A model generated the notes under the pieces. That model saw only the letters and a list, made by a program, of their open reading frames with translations, made no database searches and had not been told where the DNA came from. DNA of 64,000 nt from Corynebacterium aurimucosum ATCC 700975 (GTDB taxonomy: Bacteria > Actinomycetota > Actinomycetes > Mycobacteriales > Mycobacteriaceae), in contig NC_012590.1 of the NCBI RefSeq assembly GCF_000022905.1, positions 1,798,001 to 1,862,000 of the forward strand, written 5' to 3'. Below are positions 29,319 to 38,843 of the stretch, piece after piece. The position numbers were made by a program, and so were the translations under genes. Position 1 is the first letter of the stretch; each line of letters starts with the position of its first letter.

Positions 29319-29955
29319 AAAAGACAAGGTACCTGCCGCAGAAAGGGCCTATGAGCACCTCAAGCGCCGCATCATCGATGACGAAGTCGATGACTCGGAC
29401 ATGCTCTCCGAAGCCGCCCTTGCCGCCGAGCTAGGGATGAGCCGAACCCCGGTGCGCGAGGCTTTCCTCCGCTTAGAGGTGGAAGGCTTTTTAAAGCTCT
29501 ATCCCAAACGCGGCGCGTTGGTCGTGCCCATCAGCCCCCGCGAGATCCGGGAGGTCTACGAGGCCCGCCTCCTCGTAGATGAGAACTCTGCCCGACACAT
29601 CTGCGCGTTATCCCCCGAGGAACGTGAACTCATTGCCGATGTCCTCGATGCCACCATCGATGAGCAAAAGGCAGCCCTCGATAATTCTGATCTGGGCACC
29701 TACACCCAACTGGACGCAAAGTTTCACCAGACCATCATGGACAACGGTGGCAACCGCCTGCTGGCGCACCTCGGCCACACGCTGCGCGAGCGCCAACAGC
29801 GTTTTACCGCCACGGCCATCGGCCGCAGCGTTGAGAAGGCCCGCGCCTTCGTGGCTCAACACGCCGTGCTTGCCGACGCCCTCCGCACCGGCGACATCGA
29901 CTCCTACCTCACCGAACTCCACTCCCACCTCAACTCCTCAAGGAAGCAACTGTGA
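29314..29955 (+). CDS. GntR-family transcriptional regulator (FadR/FCD type)
   Basis: The 213-aa protein has an N-terminal winged helix (about 8-72: AAERAYEHLKRRIID, LSEAALAAELGMSRTPVREAFLRLEVEGFL) and an FCD effector domain (about 80-205) whose likely metal ligands are Asp/His in DAKFHQTIMDNGGN and LHSHL. ATG 29314 is preferred over ATG 29299. Its stop overlaps the GTG of the MFS transporter (GTGA), so the pair forms an operon; the transporter substrate is probably the effector or a related compound. Confidence 0.88.
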   Translation: MQKDKVPAAERAYEHLKRRIIDDEVDDSDMLSEAALAAELGMSRTPVREAFLRLEVEGFLKLYPKRGALVVPISPREIREVYEARLLVDENSARHICALSPEERELIADVLDATIDEQKAALDNSDLGTYTQLDAKFHQTIMDNGGNRLLAHLGHTLRERQQRFTATAIGRSVEKARAFVAQHAVLADALRTGDIDSYLTELHSHLNSSRKQL

Positions 29956-31322
29956 CTGTCTCCGCGCATTCGAACCCGCTTGTCGAGGCGCCCGCTACCC
30001 AATCCGACGCCCGCACAGAAGCCGACACCGCTGCTGAAAGCTCTGAAGGCGCTGAAAGCTCTGTCTCCGCAGGCTCACCCATCCACTCCCCCGAAACTCC
30101 GCTGTCAACGCGCGCATGGTTCCCCGTCGCAGGTTCCATGATCGCTGTGGCGTGGGGAGGAAACGAGTTCACCCCACTGCTGGTGATGTACCGCGAGACC
30201 TCCAATTTTTCCCAGGTGACGGTCAATGGTCTTCTCGCCGCCTATGTCGTAGGCATCATCCCTGCTCTGCTGATCGGCGGCCCGCTGTCCGATCTGCTGG
30301 GCCGCCGCCCCCTGCTGCTTCCCGCAGCGCCGCTGTCTTTGGCGGGTTCTTTCCTGCTATCCATCGCTCCCAACGAGCCACTCATCATCGCGCTGGGGCG
30401 TGTCTTGTGCGGCATGGCCTTGGGATTGGTCATGGCCGTGGGCTCAACGTGGATTACAGAGCTCATCACGCGTGCTGGCGGAGACCCGGCGGCAGGCGCC
30501 CGCAAGGCTTCCTTATGCTTAACCGCGGGGTTCCTCGTGGGCGCAGGTATCGCTTCGGTGCTCGCCCAGTGGGGTCCGTGGCCAACCCACACGGCTTATA
30601 TCCTCCACATGCTGCTTACGTTGCTGACCGCCGTGTGGATCCTGCATACCCCGGAGACCCGCCAGCCCACCCGGGGCGACGTCAAGACCACAGTCTTGGA
30701 GCTTCGGGTGCGCGACATGCTGGAGATGCTGCATATCCCAGCTGTTGCTCACAAGCGTTTCCTGCGCGTCGTCGTCCCCGTAGCCCCGTGGGTATTCGGT
30801 TGCGCGGGAGCGGCCTATGCACTCCTGCCACAGCTCTTGTCCGATTCGGCCGGTGATGCCCCCATTGCTTTCTCCGGCCTGATGACTGTCATCACCTTGG
30901 GCTGCGGTGTCGCCGTCCAGATGGTGGGCCGTTTGGTAGATACCCATAAGTCCGCACGCGCCTCGGCGCTGGCCATGTTCGTCATCACCGTCGGCGCCAT
31001 CCTCGGGGCTTTCGCCGCCCACTCACTCTCCCTGCCTCTCGGCATCGCAGCCGCTGCGACCATGGGCGCAGGATACGGTCTAGCTCTCGTCGCCGGCTTG
31101 TCTGAGGTCCAGCGCATCGCGGGCGAGCGCGAGCTCGCCGGCTTGACCGCCGTGTACTACTCCATTTCCTACACCGGCTTCTTCATCCCGATGGCCTTCA
31201 GCGCACTCGCGCCCTACATCGGTTTCACCGCGTTGTTCAGCATCGGTAGCTTCTTGGCGCTGGTCTGCCTCATCAACGTCATCCTTGCCTGGCGCGCGCA
31301 CCTGCCCGGCACCCGCCGCTAG
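29952..31322 (+). CDS. Major facilitator superfamily transporter
   Basis: This 456-aa protein has a polar, Ser/Ala/Glu-rich N-terminal extension (about 1-50) and about 12 membrane helices. The loop 2-3 MFS motif is present as GGPLSDLLGRRPLLLP (about 108-123). The C-terminal half has LSEVQRIAGERELAGLTAVYYSISYTGF, typical of several drug and metabolite MFS carriers. Substrate unknown. It is translationally coupled to the GntR regulator, and a strong terminator follows. Confidence 0.88.
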   Translation: MTVSAHSNPLVEAPATQSDARTEADTAAESSEGAESSVSAGSPIHSPETPLSTRAWFPVAGSMIAVAWGGNEFTPLLVMYRETSNFSQVTVNGLLAAYVVGIIPALLIGGPLSDLLGRRPLLLPAAPLSLAGSFLLSIAPNEPLIIALGRVLCGMALGLVMAVGSTWITELITRAGGDPAAGARKASLCLTAGFLVGAGIASVLAQWGPWPTHTAYILHMLLTLLTAVWILHTPETRQPTRGDVKTTVLELRVRDMLEMLHIPAVAHKRFLRVVVPVAPWVFGCAGAAYALLPQLLSDSAGDAPIAFSGLMTVITLGCGVAVQMVGRLVDTHKSARASALAMFVITVGAILGAFAAHSLSLPLGIAAAATMGAGYGLALVAGLSEVQRIAGERELAGLTAVYYSISYTGFFIPMAFSALAPYIGFTALFSIGSFLALVCLINVILAWRAHLPGTRR

Positions 31323-31387
31323 CACCGGCTCCCACCAGTCGCGGCGCCCTCCCCTGGGCCGCACTGCGCTACCCGTGCACAGACGTT

Positions 31388-31425
31388 AAAAGCTCCGCCT
31401 CCTATGTCCGGGAAGCGGAGCTTTT
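31388..31425. terminator. Bidirectional terminator between MFS gene and ileS
   Basis: The 11-bp perfect stem AAAAGCTCCGC (31388-31398) / GCGGAGCTTTT (31415-31425) has a 16-nt loop. It serves the MFS gene (+) and convergent ileS (-). Confidence 0.85.
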
Positions 31426-31445
31426 CTGCGACCGTTTACGTCGCC

Positions 31446-34400
31446 TTAGGCCTTAGCCACCGTAGCGGTTACGCCCTTAAGAACGTCGTGGACGTTCTGG
31501 CCAGCGCTAGCCTCGAAGGCCTCGGTCGTCACAGCGAAGTCGACGGCGAGCACTTCTGCCGCGATGTGCTCGCGGTGGCGGTTGGCCCACTCTTCCTTCT
31601 CCGCCGGAACAGACAGGACCACGGTGATGCGGTCGGTGACCACGAAGTCCTCGGCCTTGCGGGCATCCTGCAGGCCGCGGATGATATCCGCTGCCCAGCC
31701 TTCAGCCTCCAGCTCCTCGGTGACGTTGGTATCCAACACCACTAGGCCATCGACGCCGTCCACGCGCGCCGTGGACTCCGGGTTCGCAGCCTTGAGACGT
31801 TCCGTGTACTCATCCGCGGTGAGACGGATATCGCCGTCGACGATAACCTCCTCGCCATCGCGCTCGTAGTTGCCCGCCTTCAGGTTCTTGATGGCGCGCT
31901 GCACGTCCTTGCCCAAGCGCGGGCCCGCTACCTTGGCGTTGCAGACTACCTCGAAGGTGCCGACCTCATCGACGTCATCGGTCAGCTCGACGTCCTTCAC
32001 GTTGACTTCATCGCGGATGATGTCCTTGAAGTCAGCCAAGCGAGCCGAATCCGGCATCGCCACCGTCAGCTTCGGTAGCGGCAGGCGGTTGCGCAGCTTA
32101 TTGGACTTGCGCACAGACGACGCCGCCGAAGCCACCGCGCGGGTGGCATCCATGGCGGCCACCAGGTTCGCGTCAGCCGGGTAGTCCTCAGCCTTCGGGT
32201 AGGAAGCCAAGTGCACAGAGCGCTCACCAGTCAGGCCGCGGTAGATAACTTCAGCCACGTGCGGCAGCAGCGGAGCCACCACGCGAGAAACGGTCTCCAG
32301 CACCGTGTAGAGGGTGTTGAAAGCCTCCGCGTGGGTTTCCTCGCCCTCCCAGAAGCGGTCGCGGGAGCGGCGCACGTACCAGTTAGTCAAGGCATCGGCG
32401 AAGAGGCGAACCTCCTCGGTTGCCGTAGCAATATCGGTATTCGCCAGCGCATCGTTCGTGTTCTTCACCAAGTCATGTGTCTTGGCCAAGATGTAGCGGT
32501 CCAGAACGTTGGTGGAGCTGACATCGAACTTCGCGTCCTGGGAAGCGTAGAGCTGCAGGAAGGTGTAGGCATTCCAGATCGGCAGGATAGCCTGGCGCAC
32601 ACCCTCGCGGATGCCCTGCTCGGTGACGATGAGGTTGCCGCCGCGCAAGATCGGTGAGGACATGAGGAACCAGCGCATCGCATCCGAACCATCGCGGTCA
32701 AAGACCTCGTTGACGTTCGGGTAATTGCCCTTGGACTTGGACATCTTCAGGCCGTCATTGCCCAGAACGATGCCGTGGGCCACAACCTTCTTGTAGGCCG
32801 GGCGGTCAAAGAGCGCGGTGGACAGCGCATGCATGACGTAGAACCAGCCGCGGGTCTGACCGGAGTACTCCACGATGAAGTCCGACGGCGAGTGGGTCTC
32901 AAACCACTCCTTATTCTCAAACGGGTAGTGCTTTTGCGCAAACGGCATGGAGCCGGACTCAAACCAGCAATCCAACACATCCGGCACGCGGCGCATCGTG
33001 GACTTACCCGTCGGGTCATCCGGGTTCGGGCGGGTCAGCTCATCGATGTGCGGGCGGTGCAGGCTGGTAGGACGCACGCCGAAGTCACGCTCCAGCTCAT
33101 CCAGGGAGCCGTAAACATCGACGCGCGGGTACTCCGGATCATCGGAGATCCACGCCGGAATCGGAGCGCCCCAGTAACGGGTACGGGAGATGTTCCAATC
33201 ACGAGCGCCCTCCAACCACTTGCCGAACTGGCCGTCGCGGATGTGCTCCGGCAGCCACTCGATCTCGTTGTGGTTGAGCTCCACCATGCGGTCGCGGAAC
33301 TCGGTCACCTTGACGAACCAGGCCGGCAGCGCCATGTAGATGAGCGGCTCGCCGGAGCGCCAGGAGTGCGGGTAGGAGTGCTCGATGGTCACGTGACGCA
33401 CCACGCGGCCGGCTTCCTTCAGGTCCTTGATGATGGCCTTGTTGGCGTCGAAGACCAACTGGCCCTCATAAGGTGGCACCTGCGAGGTGAACTTGCCGTC
33501 CTCGTCCACCGGGATGACCAGGCCCACGCCATATTTCTGGCAGGTGAGCATATCGTCCTCACCGAAGGCAGGAGCCTGGTGGACCACACCGGTACCGTCC
33601 TCAGTGGTGACGTAATCCGCCAGCAGCAGCTGGTAGGCGTTCTCGACATCCGGGAAGAAATCGAAGATGGGCTGGTACTTAAAGCCCTCCAGCTGCGCGC
33701 CCTTGAATGTCTTGAGAACTTCCGCCTCACCCAGCTCCTTGGCCAGGGTGTCGGTAAGCGCTTCGGCCATGATGAAGGTGCGGCCAGCAAAGTCGCCCTC
33801 GGTGGCCTTGAACAGGACGTAGTCGACCTCCGGGTGGACCGCCAGCGCCAGGTTGGACGGCAGGGTCCACGGGGTGGTGGTCCAGGCGAGGAAGGAGGCG
33901 TTGGCAAGCTCTGCGTTATCCGCCAACGTCTTCTCCGCTGCGCTTCCCTCCACAGCGCCCGACACCGGGAAGGTCACCGTCAGGGTTGGGTCCTGGCGCA
34001 TCTTGTAGGAATCATCCAGGCGGGTCTCCTGGTTGGACAGCGAGGTGTGCTCAGCCCAGGAGTACGGCAGAACCCTAAAGCCCTGGTAGATCAGACCCTT
34101 GTCATAAAGCTCCTTAAACGCCCACATCACGGACTCCATGTAGTTCAAGTCCATGGTCTTGTAGCCGTTTTCAAAGTCCACCCAGCGAGCCTGGCGGTTG
34201 ACGTACTCTTCCCACTCATCGGTGTACTCGAGGACGGACTTGGCGCAGTACTCATTGAACTTCTCCAGGCCCATCTCCTCGATCTGGGCCTTATCGGTGA
34301 TACCGAGCTGCTTTTCTGCCTCCAGCTCCGCCGGCAGGCCGTGGGTGTCCCAGCCGAAGACACGCGGGACATGGTTGCCGGCCATGGTGCGGTAGCGCGG

Positions 34401-34643
34401 GACGATGTCCTTGACGTAACCGGTCAGCAGGTGGCCGTAGTGCGGCAGCCCGTTGGCAAAGGGAGGGCCGTCATAAAAGACGTACTCGGGGCAGCCTTCG
34501 GTCTGCTTGAGGCTGGCTTTAAAAGTGTCGTCGGCCTTCCAGTACTTCTGGACTTCCTGCTCCATATCGGGGAAACGGGAGGAGCCAGCAGTCATATCGA
34601 CTTTGGGATAAACACTGCCGACGTTCGCGGGATTATTACTCAT
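31446..34643 (-). CDS. ileS: Isoleucyl-tRNA synthetase
   Basis: IleRS charges tRNA-Ile and edits misactivated valine. The 1,065-aa protein has the class I signatures HYGH (in [14 protein letters not shown], near 67) and KMSKS (in [12 protein letters not shown], near 632), a CP1 editing domain between them, and a C-terminal anticodon-binding region. It lacks the C-terminal zinc finger of E. coli IleRS. The N-terminus ([25 protein letters not shown]) is of the eukaryote-like type 2 form usual in mycobacteria and corynebacteria. GTGAAGGA lies 8 nt before the ATG and is the target of the upstream T-box. Confidence 0.96.
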   Translation of the reverse strand: MSNNPANVGSVYPKVDMTAGSSRFPDMEQEVQKYWKADDTFKASLKQTEGCPEYVFYDGPPFANGLPHYGHLLTGYVKDIVPRYRTMAGNHVPRVFGWDTHGLPAELEAEKQLGITDKAQIEEMGLEKFNEYCAKSVLEYTDEWEEYVNRQARWVDFENGYKTMDLNYMESVMWAFKELYDKGLIYQGFRVLPYSWAEHTSLSNQETRLDDSYKMRQDPTLTVTFPVSGAVEGSAAEKTLADNAELANASFLAWTTTPWTLPSNLALAVHPEVDYVLFKATEGDFAGRTFIMAEALTDTLAKELGEAEVLKTFKGAQLEGFKYQPIFDFFPDVENAYQLLLADYVTTEDGTGVVHQAPAFGEDDMLTCQKYGVGLVIPVDEDGKFTSQVPPYEGQLVFDANKAIIKDLKEAGRVVRHVTIEHSYPHSWRSGEPLIYMALPAWFVKVTEFRDRMVELNHNEIEWLPEHIRDGQFGKWLEGARDWNISRTRYWGAPIPAWISDDPEYPRVDVYGSLDELERDFGVRPTSLHRPHIDELTRPNPDDPTGKSTMRRVPDVLDCWFESGSMPFAQKHYPFENKEWFETHSPSDFIVEYSGQTRGWFYVMHALSTALFDRPAYKKVVAHGIVLGNDGLKMSKSKGNYPNVNEVFDRDGSDAMRWFLMSSPILRGGNLIVTEQGIREGVRQAILPIWNAYTFLQLYASQDAKFDVSSTNVLDRYILAKTHDLVKNTNDALANTDIATATEEVRLFADALTNWYVRRSRDRFWEGEETHAEAFNTLYTVLETVSRVVAPLLPHVAEVIYRGLTGERSVHLASYPKAEDYPADANLVAAMDATRAVASAASSVRKSNKLRNRLPLPKLTVAMPDSARLADFKDIIRDEVNVKDVELTDDVDEVGTFEVVCNAKVAGPRLGKDVQRAIKNLKAGNYERDGEEVIVDGDIRLTADEYTERLKAANPESTARVDGVDGLVVLDTNVTEELEAEGWAADIIRGLQDARKAEDFVVTDRITVVLSVPAEKEEWANRHREHIAAEVLAVDFAVTTEAFEASAGQNVHDVLKGVTATVAKA

Positions 34644-34845
34644 CTAAAAATTCCTTCACTCGTTCGCTGTGGCGGGGACGCGCCTTGCGGCTCGCGGTAC
34701 CACCCCGCTTGGGCGCCGAGGCGCCCCGCTTCGTTGATGTGAAGGAGATGACGGTCCCTACCCGCCCGGTTCTAATAATGCTCCATTAAGAGCGAAGCAC
34801 GTTCTTCCGGAATGCTCCCCGGTGATAGCCGGCTCACTGCATACG
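34644..34845 (-). promoter_or_regulatory. Translational T-box riboswitch of ileS, ultrashort stem I type
   Basis: On the minus strand the leader has a short stem CCGG/CCGG whose loop CTATCA shows the Ile specifier ATC (34824-34826). The T-box core GGGGTGGTACCGCG follows (within 34693-34708); its TGGT can pair with the ACCA end of uncharged tRNA-Ile. TCCTTCAC within 34740-34750 is exactly complementary to GTGAAGGA at the ileS ribosome-binding site (34651-34659). Thus the sequestered site is freed when uncharged tRNA-Ile binds. This matches the actinobacterial ileS T-boxes, which act on translation rather than termination. The region also has a GGCGCC-TC-GGCGCC hairpin (34711-34727). Confidence 0.88.
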
Positions 34846-34851
34846 CCTAAA

Positions 34852-34857
34852 AGTATA
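34852..34857 (-). promoter_or_regulatory. Probable -10 element of the ileS promoter
   Basis: TATACT on the minus strand would place the transcription start near 34845, just before the T-box stem I. No good -35 element at standard spacing is visible. Confidence 0.55.
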
Positions 34858-34860
34858 GCG

Positions 34861-35006
34861 AGGCGGTCAAGTTTTCACAGGCCCAGGTTCCCGAAAGCCT
34901 CAAAATAGAAACGCCAGTACATAAAAGAGGCACCTGGGATAAGGTTTTCCACAGGAACATTTTTTCTAATGCGCGCAGGTCACAAGGTGTTTTAAGCTCC
35001 ACAAAT
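34861..35006 (+). promoter_or_regulatory. Upstream region of the HNH gene with nested repeats
   Basis: The stretch holds two near-copies of GTTTTC(C)ACAGG (34871-34881 and 34944-34955) and a 7-bp inverted repeat CCCAGGT (34882-34888) / ACCTGGG (34932-34938). No gene is visible. These could be regulator sites for the HNH gene. Confidence 0.3.
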
Positions 35007-36083
35007 ATGAACGCGCTACAGGCTTTCCTCAACGCACTCGGTGCCGGCATCGATGTCGTCGCCGAGTGCGAAGGCATGTCTGAAGCAGACCTCATCGCCG
35101 CCGGCTCCCCGGACAAAACCGCGGCGCAATTGGCGCGCTTGCACACCAGCTTCTTTGGCAAGACTGCCATGACGCGGATGCAACGCGACGCGGTGAAAGC
35201 TGCGCGCCAACGCGGCCACTCTCTACCGACGCTGGAGGTCATTGACCGCTATGCCCGCAAAGCCAAGACGCAAGCACTGGGCTGGAAGCTGCGTCTAGAG
35301 CTCTGCCGGACTAGGGCCGATACTCTCGCGATGGAAACACTGGCGAAAAAGAAGCTCAAGGAGCACTCGGCACCACCCGCGCCGAAAGAGGGCGTGACTG
35401 TTTACCGCCGCCGCAATGCCGCGTGGACGATGGCGATCACGGGCCCCTCGCAATTGATTGCAGAGCTTAGCGACGTCGTCGACCGCGAACACCCCCTCGA
35501 GTCCATCCGCGAAGCCTTCTTTAAAGGCGCCGCCCCGCGCCGCGGCCTGCAGACTAATATCCTCGTACCGTTGGAGGCCATGACGAAGATTCTCGACGGC
35601 GACGGCGAGGAAATCACCCTTCAGATGACCAACGGCGCCACGATGACCGGCGCGGAATACCTCAACAAGGTCATCGCCGGTGAGATCGATAAAGACGGCG
35701 CGCTTGCGACCCTTTTCCACCCCTATCACGGGCCGGTCAACCTCTATTATGAGGAGCGCTCGGCCAGCATCAAGCAACGCATCATGGCTATGGCCGAGTT
35801 CCCAGTCTGCGCATGGGATAAATGTATGAAACCGGCCGATGAATGCCAGGTCCACCATCTCATCGCGTGGAAGAACGGCGGGTACACCAACCAAGAAAAC
35901 CTGGTGATGCTCTGCCCCTATCACAACGGCGTGAACCAGGACGATCCGAATGCGCCGCCGGGCCGCGGCCGCATGGCCCGGGTCGGGGGTAAAGCGATAA
36001 GGACACATGGTCCTCCCCCACCGCCCACGCCGTTGCAAGCTCCTCCCGGGTTATTCACGAACACCGCAGAGCGAGACGACTGA
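35007..36083 (+). CDS. HNH endonuclease domain protein (13E12/DUF222-like architecture)
   Basis: The C-terminal HNH motif of this 358-aa protein spans about 265-315: CAWDKCMKPADECQVHHLIAW, GGYTNQENLVMLCPYHN. It has the Cys pairs of a structural zinc site and the HH metal ligands. The N-terminal 250 residues are helical and resemble DUF222/13E12-type proteins common in actinobacteria, a loose match. A Pro-rich tail ends the protein (GPPPPPTPLQAPPG). Function is unproven; such genes are scattered and often mobile. No partner gene is adjacent. Confidence 0.82.
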   Translation: MNALQAFLNALGAGIDVVAECEGMSEADLIAAGSPDKTAAQLARLHTSFFGKTAMTRMQRDAVKAARQRGHSLPTLEVIDRYARKAKTQALGWKLRLELCRTRADTLAMETLAKKKLKEHSAPPAPKEGVTVYRRRNAAWTMAITGPSQLIAELSDVVDREHPLESIREAFFKGAAPRRGLQTNILVPLEAMTKILDGDGEEITLQMTNGATMTGAEYLNKVIAGEIDKDGALATLFHPYHGPVNLYYEERSASIKQRIMAMAEFPVCAWDKCMKPADECQVHHLIAWKNGGYTNQENLVMLCPYHNGVNQDDPNAPPGRGRMARVGGKAIRTHGPPPPPTPLQAPPGLFTNTAERDD

Positions 36084-36115
36084 CAGCTTCACAATTAGGA
36101 GTCTTCACAGAAGAG

Positions 36116-36149
36116 GCCCTCCACCCAGAATTACCACTGGGCCGAGGGC
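36116..36149. terminator. Hairpin between HNH gene and small membrane gene
   Basis: The outer stem GCCCTC (36116-36121) / GAGGGC (36144-36149) and inner stem CCCAG (36124-36128) / CTGGG (36137-36141) form a two-part hairpin between convergent genes. It lacks a clear T tract. Confidence 0.4.
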
Positions 36150-36247
36150 TACCCGTCGTGCCTAGATGCGCGCACTGTAGGTATTCGACGGGCGCAAGAC
36201 TATTCGCCGCTCAGATACACGCGTTACAGGCTTTCGGCGGGACCGGG

Positions 36248-36418
36248 CTAGTCGTCGTGCTTGCGGCGGAGTTTGATCACAGTGTCTGCGATGAACAGAA
36301 CAATGCCCACCCCGGCGGAGGCGAAGAGCAGGTACAAAGACCACTCAGCGGCGGTGAGGATGTAGTTCACGAAGGCCAAGAAAGCAACAAAGGCCAACAG
36401 CAATGCGCCGATAAGCAT
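36248..36418 (-). CDS. Small two-helix membrane protein (56 aa)
   Basis: It reads MLIGALLLAFVAFLAFVNY...TVIKLRRKHDD. There are two hydrophobic helices (about 3-20 and 27-46) and a basic end that should be cytosolic. AAGGAG lies 9 nt before the ATG, which supports a real gene. Position after wag31 suggests a role near the growth machinery, but this is only an association. No family recognised. Confidence 0.6.
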   Translation of the reverse strand: MLIGALLLAFVAFLAFVNYILTAAEWSLYLLFASAGVGIVLFIADTVIKLRRKHDD

Positions 36419-36504
36419 GCGTGCTCTCCTTCCCCACCAATGACTAAGGGCTCTGTGCTTTACAAAGAATGTATACCTACGGACGTATACCTACATAAAA
36501 GAAT

Positions 36505-36530
36505 AACGGCGCCCCCGCAGGGACGCCGTT
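36505..36530 (-). terminator. Terminator of wag31
   Basis: Minus-strand hairpin with stem AACGGCG/CGCCGTT followed by ATTCTTTT. It lies 11 bp after the wag31 stop. Confidence 0.8.
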
Positions 36531-36540
36531 CATTCACTGA

Positions 36541-37641
36541 TTAATTGTTGGACTTGCCGGCTTCACCGTTGGGGGCAGCGGTGCCGCGGGACTCCAACTC
36601 CTCCAGCTGAGACTGCAGCAGGGTCTTGAGGCGGGTACGGTACTCGCGCTCGAAGGTACGCAGCTCGGAGATGCGAGCCTCCAGAGCGGTCTGCTGCTGC
36701 TTGACCGTATTCATAACCTCGGTGTGCTTCTTCTCGGCATCTGCCTGCAGGGCAGCTGCCTTCTCCTCAGCCTGGCGAATCTGTGCCTCGGCGCGGGAGG
36801 TAGCGTCAGACTCGGTCTGCTTTGCCTTGTTCTCGGCATCCGCCACCAGCTTCTTGGAGCGGGTATCGGCCTCCTGCAGCTGTGCATCGTAGCGCTTCTG
36901 GGCGTCAGCAAGTTGGGCCTTGGAGTGCGAGTCGGCGTCGGCAAGCTGCTTCTCTGCAGCCGTACGAGCCTCTGCGAGCATAGACTCGGAATCAGCCTTA
37001 GCCTCGCTGGTAAGACGGTCCGCCATCTCCTGAGCCAGACCCAGCACGCGGGCGGCCTGCATGTGGGTATCCGGGGTGGCGAGACCCTGTGCGTTGGACT
37101 GAGCAGCGCCTGCACCAGCCACGGCAGCAGCGGAAGAGGCAGTGGTGGTGGCTGCGGAGTTCTTCTTTGCGGACTCCAGTTCCTTCTTGGTGCGCTCCAG
37201 CTCCTTCTTGGAGGCCTCGAGCTCGCGCTTGGCGGCAGCAGCCTCCTCGCGAGCAGTCTTAAGCTCCGCGGAGTTGTCCTGTACCTGAGCGGCCTTCGCC
37301 TGCTCCTGCGCACGCTTGGTCTCTTCCTTGGCCTTGGCAATCTCGTTCTTGGAGTCAGCCAGCTTTGCTTCGTACTCGGCGCGCAGCTTGGACTCGACTT
37401 CCTTACGTACGGCGGCCTCGTCGACCTTTGCGGCAGAAGCGCCGCCAGCAGCGGCGGCCGGGGCCTGAGACTTCAGTTCCTCAACCTGGGCGTGGAGATC
37501 ATCGTTCTCGTCCTGCAGCTGAGCAAGAGCATCCTCAACGAGATCGAGGAACTGATCGACCTCATCCTCGTTGTAGCCACGCTTGCCAATTGGCGGCTTG
37601 CTGAAAGCGACGTTGTGTACATCAGCTGGTGACAGTGGCAT
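36541..37641 (-). CDS. wag31: DivIVA-family polar growth protein Wag31
   Basis: Wag31/DivIVA assembles at cell poles and directs apical cell-wall growth in corynebacteria. The 366-aa protein begins with the conserved lipid-binding domain ([39 protein letters not shown]), then a first coiled coil, an Ala-rich linker, a long Lys/Glu/Ala coiled coil (about 75-160), a spacer and a second coiled coil (about 190-345). Between 210 and 310 the coil is built of quasi-repeats of 10-11 residues around ADA/AEA-K-Q. A minus-strand -10 element TATTAT lies at 37711-37716. A palindrome CCTCTAGAGG (37673-37682) sits in the leader. Confidence 0.95.
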   Translation of the reverse strand: MPLSPADVHNVAFSKPPIGKRGYNEDEVDQFLDLVEDALAQLQDENDDLHAQVEELKSQAPAAAAGGASAAKVDEAAVRKEVESKLRAEYEAKLADSKNEIAKAKEETKRAQEQAKAAQVQDNSAELKTAREEAAAAKRELEASKKELERTKKELESAKKNSAATTTASSAAAVAGAGAAQSNAQGLATPDTHMQAARVLGLAQEMADRLTSEAKADSESMLAEARTAAEKQLADADSHSKAQLADAQKRYDAQLQEADTRSKKLVADAENKAKQTESDATSRAEAQIRQAEEKAAALQADAEKKHTEVMNTVKQQQTALEARISELRTFEREYRTRLKTLLQSQLEELESRGTAAPNGEAGKSNN

Positions 37642-37710
37642 TGACTTCTCTTCCCCTTACGAATCGGTCAAACCTCTAGAGGGTCCAGAGGCCGGGTACA
37701 TATGCGGTTA

Positions 37711-37716
37711 ATAATA
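37711..37716 (-). promoter_or_regulatory. Probable -10 element of wag31
   Basis: TATTAT on the minus strand, 70 bp before the start. A -35 element is not clear. Confidence 0.45.
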
Positions 37717-37809
37717 CGGATTGTGGTAACTCATTGTATCCGAATCAACACATTATCTAACGCTGGCACGAGTCTCAACGTTAACAGGAGGGTTTAATAC
37801 ACCCGTTAA

Positions 37810-38121
37810 TCACATTGCAAGTCCATTGGCACCGAAAAATAGCCAGCCAATAAGTTGCGAAAGAATGGACAAAAGCAGGAACAAAACGATGATGGAAACG
37901 TCGAGCGCAATGCCTCCCAACTGCAGCGGCGGAATAACCTTACGCAGCGCCTTAACTGGCGGGTCAGTGACGACGAAGAGCACCTCGGCAACCATCATGA
38001 ACCAGCGGGGCGGATTGAATTGGCGCGAGAAAGACTGAATCATCTCGATGACAATGCGCGCCAACAAAATCCACGAGTAAAGACTCACGGCGACGAGCAG
38101 AATTGAACCTAAAGCATTCAC
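37810..38121 (-). CDS. YggT family membrane protein
   Basis: The 103-aa protein has two hydrophobic helices (about 4-24 and 75-98) and the YggT signature between them: RIVIEMIQSFSRQFNPPRWFMMVAEVLFVVTDPPVKALRKVIPPL. YggT proteins sit between sepF and divIVA in many Gram-positive genomes and may help envelope or division processes. GTG 38121 gives the family's usual length; the frame stays open upstream to 38274 but that part is Ala/Gly-rich and looks non-coding. Confidence 0.85.
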   Translation of the reverse strand: MNALGSILLVAVSLYSWILLARIVIEMIQSFSRQFNPPRWFMMVAEVLFVVTDPPVKALRKVIPPLQLGGIALDVSIIVLFLLLSILSQLIGWLFFGANGLAM

Positions 38122-38168
38122 AACGCCCGAGCCTATCCGAACCACCCCCGCGGACGGTACTCCCCTGC

Positions 38169-38186
38169 CCGAGGGTTCGCCCTCGG
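38169..38186 (-). promoter_or_regulatory. Strong tetraloop hairpin in the sepF-yggT gap
   Basis: The 7-bp stem CCGAGGG/CCCTCGG closes a 4-nt loop (CGAA on the minus strand). The 230-bp gap 38122-38351 otherwise holds a possible 14-codon reading frame (starting MGRFVGFL) behind GGAGGAGG on the minus strand. The gap may control yggT or stabilise RNA ends. Confidence 0.35.
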
Positions 38187-38351
38187 CGAACAGAAACGGC
38201 ACCGCAGCAGCCGCACCGCCGCCGAGAATGCCGCTCCGCTCAGACCGCTTGGGGAATAGCGAGAAAACCAACAAACCGCCCCATCGCCCCCTCCTCCCCC
38301 TTAGCCAACACGGAGAAGAAAAGGCGATGAAGCGGTTAAAGCGCGAAACCT

Positions 38352-38774
38352 TTAGCGCAGGTGTGCCGCGCGCTCAAGCTCAACAGTGGAGATGTCGGCG
38401 CCCTTAGGCACAATGGCGAAAACCTTGCGGCTGGTGTCCACGCCCTTGGTCAAGTTCTTCATGCGGCCTTCCAGTGCAAAGCAGAGGCCAGCGGCGAAGT
38501 CAACGAAACGCTTTGCGGAACCGCGGTCAGCGTCAGTGAGCTCGAAGACCACTGCGTCACCGTCACGGAAGGGGCCGCCAACCTTCGCTGCATCGTCAAA
38601 GGAAACGAGCGACAGCGCCACGATAGTCGGGACAAATTCCTCTTCCTGCTTCTCGTAGGAAGGTGCATACGCCGGAGCGCTATAAGCGCGCTCATCTGCG
38701 TAGTAAGCATCGTCGGCGTCCATGTCCATCGGGCCTAGCCCGAAGAACTCTTTAGTCCTATCAATCAGTGACAT
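38352..38774 (-). CDS. sepF: Cell division protein SepF
   Basis: SepF tethers FtsZ to the membrane in bacteria lacking FtsA, as here. The 140-aa protein has an N-terminal amphipathic helix (MSLIDRTKEFFGLGP) for membrane binding, a Tyr/Ala/Glu-rich linker (about 20-45), and the SepF core (about 50-135): TIVALSLVSFDDAAKVGGPFRDGDAVVFELTD, RFVDFAAGLCFALEGRMK. It lies 69 bp after yggS. Confidence 0.95.
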   Translation of the reverse strand: MSLIDRTKEFFGLGPMDMDADDAYYADERAYSAPAYAPSYEKQEEEFVPTIVALSLVSFDDAAKVGGPFRDGDAVVFELTDADRGSAKRFVDFAAGLCFALEGRMKNLTKGVDTSRKVFAIVPKGADISTVELERAAHLR

Positions 38775-38843
38775 TCTGGGTCTCCCTCTGACCTAGTGTG
38801 TGCTGTTCATTTGCTGTCTTGTAATGCACTTTTACAATGACAA

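Noticed and set aside
32775..34742. 655-codon plus-strand open frame opposite ileS
   Set aside because: Shadow of ileS; it also runs through the T-box.
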